Assembly (NCBI RefSeq): GCF_010868145.1
Contig: NZ_JAAGUY010000032.1
Coordinates: 1 to 52,433, forward strand
Direction of reading: 5' to 3'
Source: Nocardia cyriacigeorgica
GTDB taxonomy: Bacteria; Actinomycetota; Actinomycetes; Mycobacteriales; Mycobacteriaceae
DNA length: 52,433 nt
Below, piece by piece: positions 49,306-52,433 of the stretch. The notes under the pieces were generated by a model. It was not told the DNA's origin. It saw nothing but the letters and a program-made list of their open reading frames with translations, and made no database searches. Positions within the stretch are counted from its first letter, which is position 1; each line of letters begins with the position of its first letter. Position numbers and translations under genes: made by a program.

Positions 49306-51141
49306 ATGGGCCACTACAAGAGCAACGTCCGCGACCTGGAGTTCAACCTCTTCGAGGTCCTCGGCATCGGTTCGCTGCTGGACAACGGCGCCTACGGTGA
49401 CCTGGACACCGAGACCGTGAAGGAAATGCTGAGCGAGGTCCGGCGCCTGGCCGAAGGCCCGCTGGCCGATTCCTTCGTCGACGGCGACCGCAACCCGCCG
49501 GTCTTCGACCCGGAGACCCACACCGTCACTCTCCCCGAATCGTTCAAGAAGTCCTACCGCGCCCTCGAGGACGGCGAGTGGTCCAAGGTTCCGGTCCGCG
49601 AGGAGCTCGGCGGCCTCGGCGCCCCGAGCGTCGTCGGCTGGGCCCTCGGCGAGATGGTCCTCGGCGCCAACCCGCCCGCGCAGATGTACGCGGCAGGTGC
49701 AGGCTTCGCCCAGGTCTTCTACAACAACGGCACCGATGAGCAGAAGAAGTGGGCTCAGATCATCGCCGAGCGCAACTGGGGCGCCACCATGGTGCTGACC
49801 GAGCCCGATGCCGGCTCCGACGTCGGCGCGGGCCGCGCCAAGGCCGTCAAGCAGGAAGACGGCTCCTGGCACATCGAGGGCGTCAAGCGCTTCATCACCT
49901 CGGGTGACTCCGACGACCTGTTCGAGAACATCATGCACCTGGTGCTGGCCCGCCCCGAGGGCGCAGGCCCCGGCACCAAGGGCCTATCGCTGTTCTACGT
50001 GCCGAAGTGGCATTTCGACTTCGACACCAAGACCAAGGGTGACCGCAACGGCGTCTTCGTCACCAACGTCGAGCACAAGATGGGCATCAAGGTCTCGGCC
50101 ACCTGTGAGGTCACCTTCGGCGGCCACGGCGTGCCCGCCAAGGGTTGGCTGGTCGGCGAGGTGCACAACGGCATCGCGCAGATGTTCGACGTCATCGAGA
50201 ACGCCCGCATGATGGTGGGCACCAAGGCCATCGCAACCCTGTCGACCGGTTACCTGAACGCCCTGGACTACGCGAAGCAGCGCGTACAGGGTGCCGACCT
50301 GACCCAGATGACCGATAAGGCCGCACCGCGCGTCACCATCACCCACCACCCGGACGTGCGTCGCTCGCTGGCCCTGCAGAAGGCTTACGCCGAGGGCCTG
50401 CGCGCCATCTACCTCTACACCGCCGCGCACCAGAACGACGACATCGCCAACCTGGTGTCGGGTGCTGACAAGGACACCGCCTTCCGCGTCAACGATCTGC
50501 TGCTGCCGATCGTCAAGGGTGTCGGTTCCGAGCGGGCCTACCAGTACCTGACCGAATCGCTGCAGACCTTCGGTGGCTCCGGCTTCCTGCAGGACTACCC
50601 GATCGAGCAGTACATTCGCGACGCCAAGATCGACTCGCTGTACGAGGGCACCACCGCCATCCAGGCGCAGGACTTCTTCTTCCGCAAGATCGCCCGCGAC
50701 CGCGGTGTGGCCCTTGCCCACGTGGCAGGCCAGGTCCAGAAGTTCATCGACTCCGAAGCGGGCAACGGCCGCCTGAAGGCCGAGCGCAAGCTGCTGGCCA
50801 CCGCGCTCGAGGATGTGCAGGCCATGGCCGCCACCCTGACCGGGCACCTGATGGGCGCCCAGGAACAGCCGACCGAGCTGTACAAGGTCGGCCTCGGTTC
50901 GGTGCGCTTCCTGCTCGCCGTTGGTGACCTGCTCATCGGCTGGCAGCTGCTGCGTCAGGCCGAAGTCGCGGGCGCCAAGCTCGACGAGGGCGTCACCGGT
51001 GCCGACGAGTCCTTCTACACCGGCAAGGTCGCGGTCGCGCAGTTCTTCGCCCGCAACGTCCTGCCGGAGCTGACCTCCACCCGCGCGGTGCTCGCCAACC
51101 TGGACAACGACATCATGGAACTCGACGAAGCCGCTTTCTAG
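49306..51141 (+). CDS. fadE5: Acyl-CoA dehydrogenase FadE5
   Basis: 611 residues, the size of M. tuberculosis FadE5 (Rv0244c). MGHYKSNVRDLEFNLFEVLG is the usual N-terminus of this long branch. The FAD/substrate loop is MVLTEPDAGSDVGAGRAKAV. The catalytic Glu447 lies in DSLYEGTTAIQAQDFFFRK, and the FAD motif LQTFGGSGFLQDYPIEQYIRDAKI precedes it. A C-terminal helical extension (about 150 residues) follows. FadE5 oxidises a broad range of acyl-CoAs in the first step of beta-oxidation and passes electrons to EtfBA/EtfD. ATG 49306 follows GAGAGTGAGTAGCAGAC. Two operator-like palindromes lie upstream, and a repeat and a terminator lie downstream. Confidence 0.95.
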   Translation: MGHYKSNVRDLEFNLFEVLGIGSLLDNGAYGDLDTETVKEMLSEVRRLAEGPLADSFVDGDRNPPVFDPETHTVTLPESFKKSYRALEDGEWSKVPVREELGGLGAPSVVGWALGEMVLGANPPAQMYAAGAGFAQVFYNNGTDEQKKWAQIIAERNWGATMVLTEPDAGSDVGAGRAKAVKQEDGSWHIEGVKRFITSGDSDDLFENIMHLVLARPEGAGPGTKGLSLFYVPKWHFDFDTKTKGDRNGVFVTNVEHKMGIKVSATCEVTFGGHGVPAKGWLVGEVHNGIAQMFDVIENARMMVGTKAIATLSTGYLNALDYAKQRVQGADLTQMTDKAAPRVTITHHPDVRRSLALQKAYAEGLRAIYLYTAAHQNDDIANLVSGADKDTAFRVNDLLLPIVKGVGSERAYQYLTESLQTFGGSGFLQDYPIEQYIRDAKIDSLYEGTTAIQAQDFFFRKIARDRGVALAHVAGQVQKFIDSEAGNGRLKAERKLLATALEDVQAMAATLTGHLMGAQEQPTELYKVGLGSVRFLLAVGDLLIGWQLLRQAEVAGAKLDEGVTGADESFYTGKVAVAQFFARNVLPELTSTRAVLANLDNDIMELDEAAF

Positions 51142-51224
51142 CGGTCCCGCCTACCCGAGGTTCTTGGCCGGACTCAGACGCTACGTGCGTGGCGTTGGCG
51201 GGCGGCGATAGGTCGTCTGGCCGG

Positions 51225-51280
51225 GTTAGCCCGTACCCGGTGAGTTACCCGGATCTTGCGAGATCAGGTGGCGAGTTGGG
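51225..51280 (+). repeat. 56-bp intergenic repeat, copy B
   Basis: It matches copy A (25033-25088, minus strand) at 52 of 56 bases. It lies 83 nt after the fadE5 stop and 8 nt before its terminator hairpin, same orientation as fadE5. It contains CGGGTTAGCCCG, CCCGGTGAGTTACCCGG and GATCTTGCGAGATC, three small hairpins. Confidence 0.8.
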
Positions 51281-51288
51281 ATAAAGCG

Positions 51289-51322
51289 AAGAGTGGTCCG
51301 GAAATCATTCCGGGCCACTCTT
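51289..51322 (+). terminator. Rho-independent terminator of fadE5
   Basis: 15-nt arms AAGAGTGGTCCGGAA (51289-51303) and TTCCGGGCCACTCTT (51308-51322), one G/T pair, loop ATCA, followed directly by TT. Confidence 0.9.
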
Positions 51323-51447
51323 TTGCGTGCTCGTTCCTGTCGTGGCCTTGCCCGGCGTGGCCTCGTCTGTTCTGGCGTGGCAGGTCGCGGTCGTCCCCGA
51401 TAGGGTTCTCCTAGCGTTCGGAACCGGAGAGCACGCCAGGAGGAAAC

Positions 51448-52433
51448 GTGATCGGGAAGCGATCGTTGTCTGCGGTTGCTCGTGTCGGGGTGGTCGGTGC
51501 CGTGTGCTCGATGGTTCTGGCCGGGCCGGCGATCGCCGATCCGAACAACGTCAACCCGATTCCGGGACTCAACGGGCAACCGCGCGGCCTGCCCGCGCTG
51601 CCCGGGCCCACGCAAGCGGTCTTCCAGGTCACGGGCATGGACAGTCCCAACCAAACCCAGAACGCCAATGTGCTCGGCACCGACCTCGGCATCATGTGGG
51701 ATGACGGCCGCGGCGGCATGATCACCGCCTTCGGTGACAGTGCGGGGCTCGGTGTGCCGAATCTGCTCGCGGGCAGCGTCTGGGCCTGGACCAGCAATGT
51801 CCTGTTCCGCAGCCACGATCCGGACCCGTCGGACGGCATCATTTTCGACGGCGTCGTCCCGAATCCGCTGCCGAGCCCGAAGATTCCGGGCATCGAGATC
51901 AGCCTCATCCCCACCGCGGGTATCTCCGTGGGTGGCGTCCAGTACATGAGCATGATGTCGGTGCGGCACTGGGGCGATCACGGCAAGTGGGACACCAATT
52001 TCTCCACCCTCGCCGTCTCGGGTGACGGCGGCCAGACCTGGGCCCAGCTGCCGACCACTCGCCGCGCGAATGTCGACGGCTTCGAACGTTTCCAGCAGAA
52101 CGCCTTCGTCAAGAGCGGCGGCTACGTCTACAAATACGGCACCTCCGCAGGCCGCGACCACGCGGGATACATCAGCCGGGTCAAAGAACCCGATATCGCC
52201 AATCTCGACGCCTACGAATACTGGGACGGCCACGGCTGGAAACCCAACGATGCCAAGGCCTCCGCTCCCATCGTGGGCGGCGTGGCCGAACTGTCGGTGC
52301 AGTGGAACGACCATCTCGGCCAATTCGTCATGCTCACCACCGACCCGGCCAATTCGGTGGTCCTGCGCACCGCCCCGGCCCCTGAGGGCCCGTGGAGCCC
52401 ACCCCGCACCCTCATCGAGGCGGCCGCCCTCCC
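51448..52433 (+). CDS. Secreted DUF4185 protein, paralogue of 44971 (3' end outside window)
   Basis: The frame begins at GTG 51448 with AGGAGGA 4-6 nt upstream and runs off the right edge without a stop (328 codons seen). The Sec signal is MIGKRSLSAVARVGVVGAVC..., with cleavage near AIA|DPNN. The mature part matches the first copy throughout: QAVFQVTGMDSPNQTQNANVLGTDLG, MWDDGRGGMITAFGDSAG, PTAGISVGGVQYMSMMSV, YISRVKEPDI. It is a candidate GH183-type D-arabinan hydrolase by family. The two copies flank a five-gene block and point the same way, which suggests segmental or tandem duplication. Confidence 0.87.
   Translation, partial: MIGKRSLSAVARVGVVGAVCSMVLAGPAIADPNNVNPIPGLNGQPRGLPALPGPTQAVFQVTGMDSPNQTQNANVLGTDLGIMWDDGRGGMITAFGDSAGLGVPNLLAGSVWAWTSNVLFRSHDPDPSDGIIFDGVVPNPLPSPKIPGIEISLIPTAGISVGGVQYMSMMSVRHWGDHGKWDTNFSTLAVSGDGGQTWAQLPTTRRANVDGFERFQQNAFVKSGGYVYKYGTSAGRDHAGYISRVKEPDIANLDAYEYWDGHGWKPNDAKASAPIVGGVAELSVQWNDHLGQFVMLTTDPANSVVLRTAPAPEGPWSPPRTLIEAAAL

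Overview
The window is GC-rich actinobacterial DNA, most likely from Nocardia or a close relative in the Mycobacteriales. I infer this from the gene content: an EtfD-type iron-sulfur oxidoreductase, FadE5, UdgA, Dcd next to a tRNA-Gly, an AspC-type aminotransferase, EspC-like and WXG-like type VII substrates, DUF4185 proteins and two S1E secreted proteases. From memory, several of these (dcd, udgA, aspC, etfD, iniR) lie together at Rv0321-Rv0339c in Mycobacterium tuberculosis. Here they form a stretched and rearranged version of that neighbourhood. No rRNA, CRISPR array or intact mobile element was seen.

Left third (1-20 kb). The window opens with the tail of a proline-rich protein that overlaps an IniR-like ATPase/LuxR regulator. 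A second, internally shortened IniR-like paralogue follows, then a shortened Hsp70-like membrane protein. Next come two tandem secreted S1 proteases, a secreted glycine-rich protein and etfD, whose 300-residue C-terminal tail is made of KGLxMK...APG repeats. After that come an NmrA-type oxidoreductase, an alpha/beta hydrolase and a translationally coupled pair of acyl-CoA dehydrogenase subunits.

Middle (18-37 kb). This part holds small membrane and regulatory genes, a MerR regulator divergent from a class IV aminotransferase with a MerR-type long-spacer promoter, udgA, a membrane-anchored Hsp70-like protein, a YibE/F protein, a probable 6C small RNA, aspC, a Ser/Thr kinase, a TPR-type HTH regulator, dcd, a VOC protein, an amidase, a TetR/membrane-protein operon, tRNA-Gly(CCC), a probable IS21 remnant, and an MFS exporter divergent from its TetR regulator.

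Right third (37-52.4 kb). It starts with two broken genes facing apart (a DoxX gene with an in-frame TGA and a truncated AraC gene). A four-base-overlapping operon of type VII-related proteins follows, then a flavin reductase with an apparent internal deletion, a DUF1905 protein, a lipoprotein, a MazF-like toxin/antitoxin pair, an alpha/beta hydrolase, two crotonase-family genes, a DUF4185 protein, an erythromycin-esterase-like protein, a methyltransferase, a small hydrolase, fadE5 and a second DUF4185 gene cut by the window end.

Linking themes. Lipid beta-oxidation recurs (etfD, fadE5, an acyl-CoA dehydrogenase pair, two crotonases). A palindrome of the form TTACCGG-N3/4-GTAA occurs in front of etfD, fadE5 and one crotonase, which suggests a local fatty-acid regulon. 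A 56-bp intergenic repeat occurs twice, 26 kb apart. Several genes have a -10 box 6-7 nt before the start codon and are probably translated from leaderless mRNAs.
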